Assembly (NCBI GenBank): GCA_024449915.1
Contig: JAMZAV010001727.1
Coordinates: 106,991-170,990, forward strand
Reading direction: 5' to 3'
Length of the DNA stretch: 64,000 bases
From: Sweltsa coloradensis
Lineage: Eukaryota; Arthropoda; Insecta; Plecoptera; Chloroperlidae
Positions 13,966-25,668 of the stretch are shown here, one piece after another. A model generated the notes under the pieces. The model did not search any database. It saw nothing but the letters and a program-made list of their open reading frames with translations, and was not told the origin of the DNA. Every line of letters starts with the position of its first letter. Position 1 is the stretch's first letter. The position numbers and the translations under genes were made by a program.

Positions 13966-14847
13966 GTAAGAAACATACATATAATTTTAATTGGTTACTA
14001 TTTGTAAATTATTTTTATCAACCATCATGATAACAAAAAAATATGTGTATCATAATTTGTTATTGAATAGGCTACGTGATTACTGAAGGAATTGTACATC
14101 TTATTTGCTATTTGGTCTTCTGTAAACAGCTGGAAAAGAAAAGTGATTAACACCATCGCAGACATTATTAATGAACACAATATACGTGCTGGACAAGCAT
14201 GATTGTGTTTAGCGTGTACCATACTGTTTATTATAATCGCAAAGATTTAAACTCTATCAATCTACTAGTAGGCCTATACCCTGTATTCAATATGCAAAAA
14301 TTCTGATGTGTTAAATAAATGTTTATTTGTTTTATTTATTTATCAATAATTCCAATATCATCAATAAAAGGTATTGGCCTATGAAAATGTCCCCATCTTT
14401 GTGAACTTCCAGCCCTGTACACTTGCGTGTCAGTCTTGACACTCATGTAGCCTACTTCCGATCCGAGGCAATCATTTAGTATTTTAAATTAACCTTGATA
14501 TTCCTGTGATTACTGTTTGCCTGCCAACAAAAACCAGAGGAATTATTGGAACCATCTCGTGTTTTCTCCCCTCTGTACCTCAGCCGGTCTCGAGTAAAGT
14601 TCACAAGTGTCACGTACTGCAGACCATGCCTCAGACAGCTAATGGAAAAGTGCTATGACCGAGAAAAGGACCTGTGTATGGCTTTTGTAGATATCGAAAA
14701 GGCATACGATAGCCTCAAGAGAGAAGGTTTGGGATGCAATGCAAAGTATAGGAGTAAACAAAGGAATAATAACAAGAGTGAAAGAGATGTACTCAATATC
14801 TAGAAGTGCTGTAAAGACAAGATGTGGAATTACTCTAGTGGTTTGAC

Positions 14848-14881
<34 letters not shown>

Positions 14882-14937
14882 GAAGGTCTTTATTAAGGCT
14901 AGTGAAGCCTTATCTTCTCCATCCAACCTGATTTGAC
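14848..14937 (-). mobile_element. Tiny LINE/SINE tail insertion
   Basis: A GATT microsatellite followed by about 60 bases is flanked by TTTGAC at 14842-14847 and 14932-14937. It interrupts the reverse transcriptase frame between TRCGIT and GLKQGSVL. A tail-only insertion with a target duplication is what an extreme 5' truncation looks like. Confidence 0.6.
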
Positions 14938-15207
14938 CTGAACACTCATTAGGAGTGGGTTAAAACAAGGAAGTGTACTGACACCACTATTGTTCATTAT
15001 TGTCATGGACAAAATTAGTAGGAAAGTTGTAGGGAGAATCGGAGAAGAATGTATGAAAATAATGTTATTTGCAGACGATCTTTTGGTGTGGGGAGAGGAT
15101 GAAGAGGAGGTGCAATCTCAAGTTGATGTGTGGAGTGTGGTAGCAGGAGAATATGGTCTGGTGTTTGGATGTGGCAAGAGTGAAACAATGCTGATGACAC
15201 GAGAATT

Positions 15208-15520
15208 TTATTATTTATTTATTTATTTATTTAACGTCTATCCTATTCAGTTATAAAAACTGATTTACAAAGGAGGACAACTAAATAAATCTAATTACAT
15301 AGATGCAGACACAACATTGAACTACATCTAAGTAAATATTTGAAATAGTAATATTACAACAACAATGCGTTAAAACACAACAATTTTGGAAACAAATAAA
15401 AAGGATATTAAATGCAATTAATTAATGAATAAAATATAAAAAAGTGATGGAAAAAAAAGAAAAGGAAAAAGAAAAGAAAGAGAAAATGAAAAGAAAAAAG
15501 AAAGAGATAAAATGAATAAT
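15208..15520 (-). mobile_element. LINE 3'-tail insertion
   Basis: TTTA tandem repeats run into the same hairpin block as at 1865-1970 (ACGTCTATCCTATTCAGTTA, then AACTGATTTACAAAGGAGG), followed by an A-rich stretch with GAAAA-type runs. It splits the reverse transcriptase between MLMTRE and GRILLGGQILKQ. The hairpin plus simple repeat indicates a 5'-truncated LINE on the - strand. Confidence 0.65.
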
Positions 15521-15700
15521 GGCAGGATTCTACTAGGAGGACAGATTTTAAAGCAAGTGGAGAATTTCAATTACATGGGGAGCATGTGATTCAACCAAAG
15601 ATAGGAAGAAGGACGCAGCAAGCTGTTGGGTTATTCCAATCTATCCAAGACTTCATAATGGAACAGAGAAGTACCAAAGAAGTGCAAGGTTACCATCTAC

Positions 15701-17270
15701 TAGGCATGTCAGAAAGCGTGTATTTCACTTAACATTTTCACCCCGGTCACAAAAAACGTGTACACGTTTACATTACTAATCGACAATGTTACAACAAAAA
15801 TTTTCTCCCAAATCGTGGATTTGATGGAATTCCTAGCCACTCAAAACGGGTTTTTCCAATCGCGAGCTATGATACAGTACAGACAATACATGGCTTCATA
15901 AAACCCCTCCCCACGCTCGCGCGTGACTGTCACTGTGATTGTTGTGGTCCAATAAACAATGCTGTGGTACCGTCTCGTCTTCAGCATTGTCTTTGTGAAG
16001 TTTGATGTCAGCAGATGTTTTGATGGTTACAGCTGTGTTACAGCGTTATTCAAGTGTCCGATATTTATTATTACGTGACAACATGAAGGCCTAATGAACG
16101 TGAGATTGTTGAATGATCTGATACGGAATTTGGCACCGGTCGGGTAGGGGGGAGGTGGCGGGCTTAGAGATAGTGGCGAAGAAGGCTTAACCTTGAACAA
16201 ACTATTGATATCGGTTCCACTCGAGACAAAACGGATGCCAATGCGCCGAATTTGGTAATAGCTCCTATTACCAAATTTGGAAACACTAAAAAATGAGTGT
16301 TCTGCCCGGTTGTAATGATGTTTGACTGTAGGCCTACAAGTTTGCGATGACTCAAAGCTGCCGATGTGAAGACGAGAAGGGTGTTGAAATTGGAGACTAC
16401 TCGCTCGTATGAATGAAACGACTGTAAATTAGTTCATGATAGAAAACACAGTTCTGCTGGTCGCACACAAGATAAAAACAGCATAAAATAAAAATCATTT
16501 TCTGATCAAGGATAATTGGTAAACATGTGCACGTTTCGCGGCGTGTACACGTTTACACGTACCAGTGTTCTCCCCAGAAAAAAATGTTCACTGGGTATTC
16601 CATAAACATTGCCGAGTAGTGCCAAAAAATAGTGGGGGTCCGGGGGCTTTCCCCCGGAAAAAAATTGAGATCCTAGATTCGATTTGTGAGTTTTAGAGGT
16701 TTGAAGCCCTTTTAAAGTAGCTTGCTTTAGTTGGTTTAGTGGTATGAACATTTCAAATTTGATTGAAATCATAGTCTAAGCCTATTTTCTCCTTTGTAAT
16801 GTAGGCTATGTGAATTGTAGTCCTATTGCTACAATGAGTACAATAGGCCCTTATAAAGGTGATGATGTTATTCTTTCTAAGTGTTTATTATCTAAGATTT
16901 GTAGGTTTACAATTACTACAACTTGAAACATTGTTGTATTTGATGACTTCATTTTTATTACTATAAAATTCGTCCTAGCAATCAATAAATTTAGAAAATG
17001 GCTAAAATTGTTCACTTGTGTGCAGTGAATATTCATGATCATAGCAATGGTTGCCATTTTGCCATTTTATGTGTTTCGTTTAAATGCATTCCTTATTGGG
17101 TTCTATATCAGCGAGATTAGTCTCCACGATTTCGTTAACAATCTGCGCTGCAGTTAAGGAAATTTTTTTTTTTTTTCGATATTTTTTTTTGCCGGGTGGC
17201 AGGGAATTATTGGCGGGCGGCCCGCCCGGCGGTCAGGGCCTGGGGAGAACACTGACACGTACCATCCCTA
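15701..17270. mobile_element. hAT MITE, copy B, interrupted
   Basis: It begins TAGGCATG and ends CATCCCTA, with perfect eight-base target duplications CCATCTAC at 15693-15700 and 17271-17278. It is homologous to copy A at 6654-7409, but 692 bases of another hAT element (16563-17254) sit near its right end. Without that insert it would be about 870 bases long. It lies inside the RTE-like LINE. Confidence 0.88.
16563..17254. mobile_element. hAT MITE nested in copy B
   Basis: The inverted ends are CAGTGTTCTCCCCAG and CTGGGGAGAACACTG (one internal base at the right arm differs in context). Perfect eight-base target duplications ACACGTAC flank it at 16555-16562 and 17255-17262. This is a textbook hAT insertion. 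No transposase is present. Confidence 0.92.
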
Positions 17271-17751
17271 CCATCTACCAGACCTACTTTACTCCAACAC
17301 TGACATATGCAGCAGAGACTTGGAATATGACAACAGTGGATGAGAGCCTTGTGCAGGCTGTAGATATATGAAATTTTTTAGAAGCATTGTAGGCTAGGTA
17401 AGACTAGATGGTACCGAATACGAAATGAGGATATACGAGATCAAATAGGCATGAGAAATTTAATGGAGCGAATTGGAGAGAGAAGATTAAAGTGGTTCGG
17501 ACATGTCAAAAGGATGAAAAGAGCGAGATTACCAAGAAGGATGATGGAATTGGAAATTCCAGGTAGGAGACCAAGGGGCAGACCATGACAACAATGGCAG
17601 AATAGTGTGAGAAAAGATGTAGAACTGTGACGAGGAGACTGGAATGTGGTGGAAGGAGAGAAGTGGTGGCAGGACAGAAGAAGATGGAGAGGCCTGTCTT
17701 CAATGCCGACCCAACGCAGAGTTGGATGTGGCAACAGATGATGATGATGAC

Positions 17752-18134
17752 TAGGGATGCCCAACGATATGAAAATCCATTATCGATATTGAAAAAAAAT
17801 GGCCAAACAATATCGATATTTTCCCTCCAATTTTAGTTTCCATGACAGTTCCCACAACATATGCGTCTACCCATCGCCACGCCCACTGTATGACGCCAAT
17901 TCGAACCGTGCCGTGCGTAGCCGCACCGGGCCGCGACCGTGCCGTGCCGAGTGCACTCTCAGCAGACGAATCGATGTCGACTGGATACTGCAGAATTACT
18001 CGATGCCGAAACCAAATTTTTTCATTTTTTTACGCATTTTTAACGCAATTTTGGTACTTTGAAATGTCTCGATGTAGAAAACAAATATCGATATCGAAAT
18101 TAATTGTGTGTATCGATATCGATGGGCAACCGTA
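17752..18134. mobile_element. hAT MITE, 383 bp
   Basis: It starts TAGGGATGCCCA and ends TGGGCAACCGTA, with perfect eight-base duplications ATGATGAC at 17744-17751 and 18135-18142. The subterminal regions are rich in ATCGATAT. It inserted into the GAT-repeat tail of the RTE-like LINE. Confidence 0.88.
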
Positions 18135-18142
18135 ATGATGAC

Positions 18143-18993
18143 TATGATAATAAATCTACAATATTACAATGTTAATCTTGGTCCATAGTTTATGGTCTGT
18201 GCTTCCAATTCAGAAGGTCTGGGGATCAAATCGTGCTTTAGGCAGAAGATTTTTAACTTCTGATGTAGATATATTCTTGTTTTGATTTGTTTTGATCCTA
18301 GCACGGAGCCACATAATAAATCCTAAGGTTGATCTGAAGTAGCCTGTTAAAACCGGCGTCGCCCGCTTGTGGAATCCTGTCCAAAGAGTTGAGTCGGTGT
18401 TTTTTATTTAAAATATCGGTCTTTGGTCGGCCATTGTTCACTTGTTGATGGCGCCGACATCACTTTGTCCACTTTAAAAAGTTAAGTCTCCCACTGAAAA
18501 TTAGTTTTGGGACAGTGGGTAGACACTAAATACAATTTTTTTCTTTTACATTGGATAAGGGTTGATAAGCTAGGATAGAGTAGAGAACAGAACTCAGCCT
18601 GAGGGCTGGGGTTGTCAAAATTTTACATCTGCTGATGATGTCTGCAGCTAGTTTGTTACCTTAATCCACGTCTTGTTTCCTCCTCCTAGGATTCAGGACC
18701 TTTCCAAATCACCAGTGATACCTGCACCATTACAAATAATTAATAATTATACGTATTGAAAAATGCAATCATAATGTAGGACCTGATTGTACAAAATCAA
18801 CTTAAAAATTAATTTGTTTCATAATGTTAGTCATTTGATTATCGGTACCTACCCATGTTTATATTTTTGACGATCCTTAATTCATAATTTATGTTTGTTG
18901 GTGTATATAAATACATATAGGTTGGCAATAGACAACTCTTTGTTATTTGCTTTAGGCTGGTATTTCTAATGACTTGTACTTTGGATGTTTCAG
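18143..18993. other. TBC1D23: Unassigned intron sequence
   Basis: No coding region. GGATCAAATC at about 18215 weakly resembles an RNA polymerase III B box, but no A box or SINE tail could be confirmed. The last 30 bases give the acceptor of the next exon. Confidence 0.4.
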
Positions 18994-19218
18994 GATCTAC
19001 GTGATACTCTTTTTTACGGTATTATGGAAAAGGAAAGTACCAGTATTTCTCAGGCTCTGTGTCTTCCCGTGTCCACCGAAGAGTTGATTTCTAACGCTGA
19101 AGCTGTCTGCAACATGGATCAGGTGGAAAACGTACGCTTCTTCTTGGTGGATTGCCGGCCAGCGGAGCAGTACAATGCCGGACATTTGCCCACCGCTTTC
19201 CATCTTGACTGCAATTTG
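18994..19218 (+). CDS. TBC1D23: TBC1D23 exon: first half of rhodanese-like domain
   Basis: Exactly 75 codons, phase 0 at both ends, from DLRDTLFYG to HLDCNL. ISQALCLPVS followed by FLVDCRPAEQYNAGHL and AFHLD is nearly identical to vertebrate TBC1D23 and forms the first half of its rhodanese-like domain. Acceptor TTTCAG|GAT, donor TTG|GTGAGC. The next intron is 9.35 kb and contains a tandem duplication that copies the following exon. Confidence 0.98.
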
Positions 19219-22200
19219 GTGAGCATACAGAAAGATATGGGTGAGGCAGTATACCCCCAAAATATATTTATAGCGGTTATTCTAAAATCATAACTTGGTA
19301 GCCAATTTCATTTCAAATAATTTAATTTAGCAATTATCACATGTAACATATTATTATGAGATATTGATTGGTCAATCTGTAGGCACCGAGGTATCTACCG
19401 TGCTCTAGCGGAAGTTAGGAATTAAACTGATGAAACTGTTATTGGCGCTAATTGTTTCCCTATGTTAAACATGTGTTTTTCGTGTCATTGATATGAATTT
19501 GATTTGCAAAAATAAAGTATTTAGATGATACAAAAGTAAGAAAATTAAGAATACGTTTTTGTGTTGTGGAATTTTATAATGGCGATGCAAATACAACAAA
19601 AGAAGTAGAACAGGGCTGCCACCAAAAAAAAAGTTCATCCTATAAAAGAACTTAAAATATCCTGTAATATCCTGTAAAATTAAATAGTCACTAAAATGCA
19701 CGCAGTTCACTTCGTTTAGCTTCTCGCTCTTTTTTCATGCCGAAAAAAATGGGGAAAAAATTATGTTTTTATAATGTCCACAATGTTTTCTCTGGAAGAC
19801 TTGCCTAAGGCCTGTTTTATTATTTGGCTAGTTTTTGTTCAAGAGCAACGGAAATTTGCTGCAATCGTGCTGTCGGGAAACATAGCACCTAGAAGCTATC
19901 TTTTCACTAAGTAACAAAAAAGCAGTTTGATCCACCTCCACTTGTAGGTTTTCTTCCTTTTGTAGATAGGACAATGCTTAGGCCTACTCCTAGGTAGGCC
20001 TTAGCTTGTCATTTTGCCAGGCTAACTTTACATACCTAGGCCTAGGCCTGAGTCTAGAGATCGTGGATGCGGAAAAGACCTGCCATTGAATAATAGGCTA
20101 ATAGCCTATGTCTAGGCCTATACATTTACACTATTTGCTAAAGATATTTACGAAATATGCAAAAGAAAAACGTGAGAAATGCAATTCCGGTTGCTATGCA
20201 ACTAGCGTCGCCGTCAACTGCCTAATTGTTGATAAACAACAAACATGTCTGACTGTGCCTGCGCGACAAAGTGTCCTATCTCGTACACTACCCACCACAC
20301 ACCTGCGCCTCCAGTACGACAGTACTATTTAAACTCCATGTGATGTGTGTGACCACCATCGTGATTCCGCATCAACGACCCCATTATCTTCTTTGATAAA
20401 ATGAGAAGTCAACAATGTACTGCCAAGCACGGACTTTTCTTTACCTAAGAGGCCCGCGGTTGCTGCATGACGTTCAAGGTCTTTCTTCCCTCCGGTACTA
20501 ATCACAAGTTACGAAACTTGCAGAATGCTGTATTGTTGGTCTTTCCCTTTTTAACCATTTTGATGTAGACTCCCACTCCGGTTGGTAGTGTTGCACATAT
20601 TTTCTGTTCGGCGGCGACAACTTAAGTTTTCTCTCCATCGGAGAAATAGACATTGACTGAAAATAGGGCATCCTTAACTGATGTCACGAACATATAAGAA
20701 TTTGAATAAAATATAAAACAGTGAGTGGAATATTCCCTATTAGCCACTAATTAGTGGGGCCTGCCCCACTTAATTAGTATACCTGCCATCTATAGGCCTA
20801 TTTGCATAAATATAGTCTTCAACTTTTAAACAATTTTTAAACAATGTTTCTACCATATTTACTCAATTAAAGGCTGCCATCGAGTAATGGCTGCACCCCC
20901 ATTTTCAGAACTCAATTTTTTTAAACTGTATGTTATAAACACTGTTGATAGTAAAATGGGTATTGCTATTGCATTATGGCTGCACCCCACTTATGAATTT
21001 TCTGTTTAAAAATATACCTGAGGCCTACATTTGTATAAATATTTAATACAGAAGTTTTTTTGTTATGTTATGCACAAATGTTAATTGGCCAATGACTAGG
21101 CACACCAAATTTTTGCAGGCGCAAATTTGCGAAATGTAGTAAAAACTTGTTTTTGAGCAGTTTTTGAGGTTATGAAGTGACTTTGAATGGTTTCGGAACA
21201 ATAATTTATTTGCGGATTGGTGCAAAATTATCCTTTTCCGCGAATTCTGGAACTATTCTTATATTTCGCGAATTTGAGGCAAAATATCAATTTCCCGCAT
21301 ATTTTAATCAAAATGAAAATTCCGAGGCCTCAAAATCAAAATTTTTAGAACGAAGTTTTACGTAAAAATTCCAGAGGTTCAAAATCAAAGAAACAGATAT
21401 TTTCCAGTGCCTTTTTAATGCTCAATTGCACTGCCATCTTGTGGTACTGTGTGTGATGTCACATCCATAGGCACACTGGCCACACCCACAATCAAGCAGC
21501 TGTTGATTGTGTAGATCTGTGCAATGACATAAATAAGCCTTGCGTATGAATCTGTGCATCAATTTCTTCGTCATGCCTAAGGTTGTGACTGTATTCAACC
21601 AATTTAACGAGTTTAAGAAAAATGGTTTTTATATTTTTGACCAAAATAAATGAATTTTAATGTGCAAACACTAATAGTCGCGTGGATTGGATGAGAAAAG
21701 ACCAATGATATTTACGTAACATCTATAGTAGGCTAGATCCCCAGTCTCCAATACGTCCCTTACAGGCGCTAGCGTACGAAATAGGGAATGCTCCTCAACT
21801 CTATTATGCAAATTAATTGTAATTAACATAAAATATAAGAAGAAATATTCACAAATATAAACTTATTTTAAAAACTAACGATTTTTGGCGTACTTATGAA
21901 GGTTTTAAATTTGCAAGTGGCAAAGCGGGACGAAAACACTCTGGATTCCATAACATTGTAATAGTTGAAACGATCTCCGCGTGCGCGCTGCACTACACGC
22001 TCGCCGCTAGCACAGTCGATAAGGAAGTTTAACGGGGAAACTTATTTATCGACTCTAAGAAATTCAGTGTACGAGTGACATCCAGGAGGCCGTGGTTGAA
22101 GGCTTGGCCTATGTCTACGCCTACGCAAAGCCTACTAGTCGGAAACCTCAATTTCAATTTTTTGGTCTGTTAGGCATAGAGCCTAAGCCTACATTGGTAG

Positions 22201-22528
22201 GCCCCTAGTTAACATTCTTATAGGCCTAACAGGCTAACAGTGAAGTAGGCTAGCCCTAGCGAGCCTGTATTAACCCAACACAAGCTAGCCCTAGCCTAGA
22301 GTCTAGACCTAACATAGCCTAGGCCTATTCTTGTCGGCCTTGGCCGTAGATAATAATTTATATTTATCTATTGAAAAAAGCTGAGGGCGAGACGCGAGGG
22401 GGGGGGGGGGATGTGTTGAAACTTTTCATGTCCCTTCTCGATGCCCTGAACCACTTATTTCGTCGGTCTTTCGGCACATAAATGAATATTTTATTTTGTG
22501 TTATTATTGTGGTATTTGGGCACATCGG
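19219..22528. other. TBC1D23: Unassigned intron sequence with GGCCTA-rich tracts
   Basis: No genes. Tracts rich in TAGGCCTA occur at about 19978-20120 and 22090-22345. CAGGGCTGCC at 19614 resembles the left terminus of the element at 33786, but no matching right end was found. A G run sits at 22399-22411. The rest is unassigned. Confidence 0.45.
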
Positions 22529-25500
22529 GACCAAACAATAACGGTATAGGCCGATTAGACATACCTTTAACCGGTCTTCGAAATGCGTGACAGGGCAGAC
22601 TGACAGCAAAATAAGCATTTGCTCAAGATCTTTGTCTACCTCAGCTGGCAAAGACAGCGCGCGCGGCTGAGGGTGCGACTGTTAGGCCGCACGCTGTTTC
22701 CGGGGCTAAATGATCACAGTGCGGTGTGACAGGGTGATTCGGCCCGAGTGGAAGTTAGCGGCTGAGCATTGCTGCTGCTACAGCAGACGGACAAAACGAA
22801 AAATAGTCTTACTTCACTGCCAGCGAGGCCCGTTTACGCGCGGCATTAAAACACGAATATTCACACCCTCATAAAACCAAGTCAAAAAAATTTTCGGCGG
22901 ACTTTTTTTGGGAATCGTTTTTTTTTTAGTAACTACTTTGCGAATATATAAAAAATAAATTTTAGGAGTATTCCCTATTGAAGCGTCAATCTGACCTATT
23001 CAAGATGGCAATTTGCGTTTCAATTTATGCTTAACATTATGTTTTAAATGCTATTAAGTATTTTTTCTGGATTTTTTTTATATGGTTTTAGCTTGTGCAG
23101 CATGGGAATGCAAAAACAGAAACATTAAGAAGTTATTGCATAACGGAATTTAGTAATCATTTGGTGTTAATGGCTTATATGCTCACCTGTCATCCTGACA
23201 GCACGCTTGAAAAATATTTGGGCTACAAATCGCTACAACCCACTTTAACATACAAACTGACCTATTCAAGATGTCTTCCAATTGACACGCAGTGGACCAA
23301 TGACTGGGGATCTAGCCTACTAATACTATAGAATAGATGTTAAATATCATTGGAAAAGACCACCATCCACTGAACCACTTAACTAGACCTAGACCATGGA
23401 TAGGCTAGGCAGCTTTTAGCCTTGCCAAGTAGGTAGATTCTCATCCTGAGCTCAACCTTAGTCGGCCTAGGCCTAGCAATGCTTTACATTCTAGGCCTTG
23501 GCCTAACCTTGTTGTAGTCTCCAAGGCCAGGCCTACAACCTCATTGTAAGCCTAGGGTCTAGCCTAGCCTAGGCCTAGATTCTTGGCCTAACCTTGTCTA
23601 GGCTTTAGGCCTAGGCCAAGCTCATTTTAGTCCCACTAAGTTATCCTGACTGTGCCTAGGCTACTTCATTTTAGTCCCTACCTGGCTGACTAATTCCATT
23701 CCAAAAATCCAGATGGCGATTGACAATATTGTTGGCATTTTTCACGATATTAGAATTTTTAGTGACAAAATTTCCTTGATTTGACGATTTATAACCCAAA
23801 ATCCACTATTTTAAATGACAAAATATTAGTTTTTTATTTACCATAAATCTGTGGCCCTACCAATGACTATATTTGTGTTAAGTAAAATAAAGTGTAGAAT
23901 GCAACCTAAATTGTTATTGTGGTCATACGCGTTTCCAAGCAAAGGGGTTGCTACCTGGTGGCGAAAACTGCAACTGTCCGATCAGTGATAGTCGGAGGAC
24001 GCGCTATGTGCTTACCTGAAGAACACACGTCATTCCGTGTTTGTCACTTATAATATGTACAATCACAGGTACATTGTCGTTGCTCTCCCAAAATGTTGTT
24101 AATTGATGATAATCAAAAACATGGGGGTGCACCAAAATGATAAAATCGCTCTACAATATGCGGGATTCGAAACCATGTCCACCAGAGTAATATTACTATA
24201 TATTCAGACCTGCGCATGCACCCATGAGACACCGAGGATGGCATTTGTATCCTTATTACAATTCTCTTATTGTAATATCATAATAAATCATTGGTATTTA
24301 TAGGCTATATACTAAATATAGGCTAACAGGGTACGATAAATACTAAATCAAATTCAAACCGTCAAGAATGTTCACAACTCATAGTAAACACACACATACA
24401 GTATCGCTCGCTTCTTATGGCACTTTTAATTGAGATATACTTGTTAAGTTTTATTATGATAATTTAATATAAATAGTCATAATAATAATAACAAAACAAT
24501 ACCTAACAAAAATAATAATAATTGTATTAGGGCTTATGCACTAATCCCAACTCCTTTTCTACTTTACATAATTAATGTAGGCCTACATGTACCGTTTACC
24601 GTCATTGTTCATTTATTACATAATATTATACATAATATCATAATAAATACGATTTATATTATTACAATAGAATAAGTATAATGATATGACCTACAAGATT
24701 TTAAAGCTGTCTGCAGAATGACGCGTCATGCCATTATTGACATACAAAACAATAATAAAAATAGGCCATCAGCTATTCAATAGGCCTACTTTTAATAAAA
24801 TGTATATTTAAAAAAAAAACAGTAGTCCTAAGTGTGTAGTAGATAAATATATATAGGCCTACTCCGATTGCGTTTACATTGTAAAACGATGTAGAAAACG
24901 TGCAAAACAGTGTAGGGCTATAATTTGCTAGAAGCTCTTTTGATTTTTAGATATCAAGTAATGGTGGGCAACATTTTCTTGGCAAAATATCATCGATCTT
25001 CATCATTCAACATTATTTGATACACTTGTTTCTGTATTTAATAGTTCAACGGTGTGGTTTGATCTTTTCGAGCTAATATCATCAAATAATCTCTATTATT
25101 TGTTGTAATTTAAAACGCCATTTAATTCCCGTTTTTAATAAAGCCGATCCCCAAAACTTAGGAATTTTACTAATAAAATACGCGGAAGATATGACATAAT
25201 CAACAATGTTTTCGCAAATGATCAGAAATGTAAGAAAAATCAAGTTGAACCTAACTGAATATACAGCGCCCGCCGTAAGCAGCTCGCCTCTATCACCGAT
25301 CGGTCCGACATGTTGCGTTTTAGTGCTGCCATCTATCTTTGCTTGGAAACGCGTATACAATACGTAATGAATGAGTTTGGAAATGAGTATCACTGGATAT
25401 GGGTTGTTATCTATCTTGTAGATGCTGCAAGATCCAGCCGCCTTCTCAACAGCGGTGCAAGGCCTCCTGTCTGCGCAACGCCAGGCGCTAGCTGCGGGTG

Positions 25501-25605
25501 CGGCCGCGGGGGAGAACACTTGTGCTTCCTGGCTTGCCGCCTAGAAGAGACCGTATGCTCATATGGTAGTGGCTTCCTTCTGCAGAAGCACACTCAGTAC
25601 TAAGC
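22529..25605. repeat. Tandem duplication, left copy (~3.1 kb)
   Basis: This stretch matches 25669-28757 base for base over almost its whole length, with scattered single-base differences and small indels. The offset is about 3140 at the left end and 3148 at the right end. It includes intron sequence plus the acceptor and most of the exon that is intact at 28570-28783. Similarity starts at GACCAAA (22529 and 25669) and ends within the exon. Confidence 0.95.
23390..23650. repeat. GGCCTA-rich tract
   Basis: Dense, irregular repetition of CCTAGGCCTAG and related words. It is duplicated at about 26515-26765 as part of the tandem duplication. Shorter relatives lie at 19978-20120, 22090-22345 and 31555-31615. 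No fixed period is apparent. Confidence 0.6.
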
Positions 25606-25620
25606 TGCTCACGTTTGGAG
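25422..25620 (+). pseudogene. Damaged copy of the second rhodanese exon
   Basis: Copy of the exon at 28570-28783, with the same acceptor (TCTTGTAG|ATG) and identical sequence for about 80 bases. It then accumulates about eight single-base losses: in the G run before AGAACAC, in TGGGCTCTGG, in GAAGAAGACCAG, in CCTTTC and in ACATAAGCC. It loses similarity before the donor. The reading frame breaks after about 30 codons, so inclusion would truncate TBC1D23. All differences are deletions and none is a substitution, which resembles uncorrected long-read error as much as biological decay. Confidence 0.85.
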
Positions 25621-25668
25621 GTTAGTCGGCCCATAATAAAACTTGTTTGTAGGCTGATGCATACACTC

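Larger units (their letters stand above)
14545..17751 (+). mobile_element. RTE-like LINE fragment with four insertions
   Basis: Broken reverse transcriptase on the + strand: AFVDIEKAYDSLKRE (about 14680-14725), GLKQGSVLTPLLFIIVMD (14955-15008), MLFADDLLVWGEDEEEV (15063-15113), then TLTYAAETW (about 17300-17325) and an endonuclease-distal tail with RIGERRLKWFGHVKRM (about 17470-17515) and GRRPRGRP (about 17560-17585). The 3' end is a short GAT repeat at 17736-17750. Removing the insertions at 14848-14937, about 15208-15520 and 15701-17270 brings the pieces into sensible order; for example KKCKVTIY before copy B continues as QTYFTPTLTY after it. A fourth element abuts the tail at 17752. RTE-like is inferred from the motif style and simple-repeat tail. 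Confidence 0.8.

Noticed and set aside
19612..19740. hAT-like element starting CAGGGCTGCC
   Set aside because: No matching inverted end or target duplication downstream.
25422..25620. Duplicated exon used as a mutually exclusive alternative exon
   Set aside because: Frame broken by multiple single-base losses and no donor at its end, so it cannot replace the exon at 28570.
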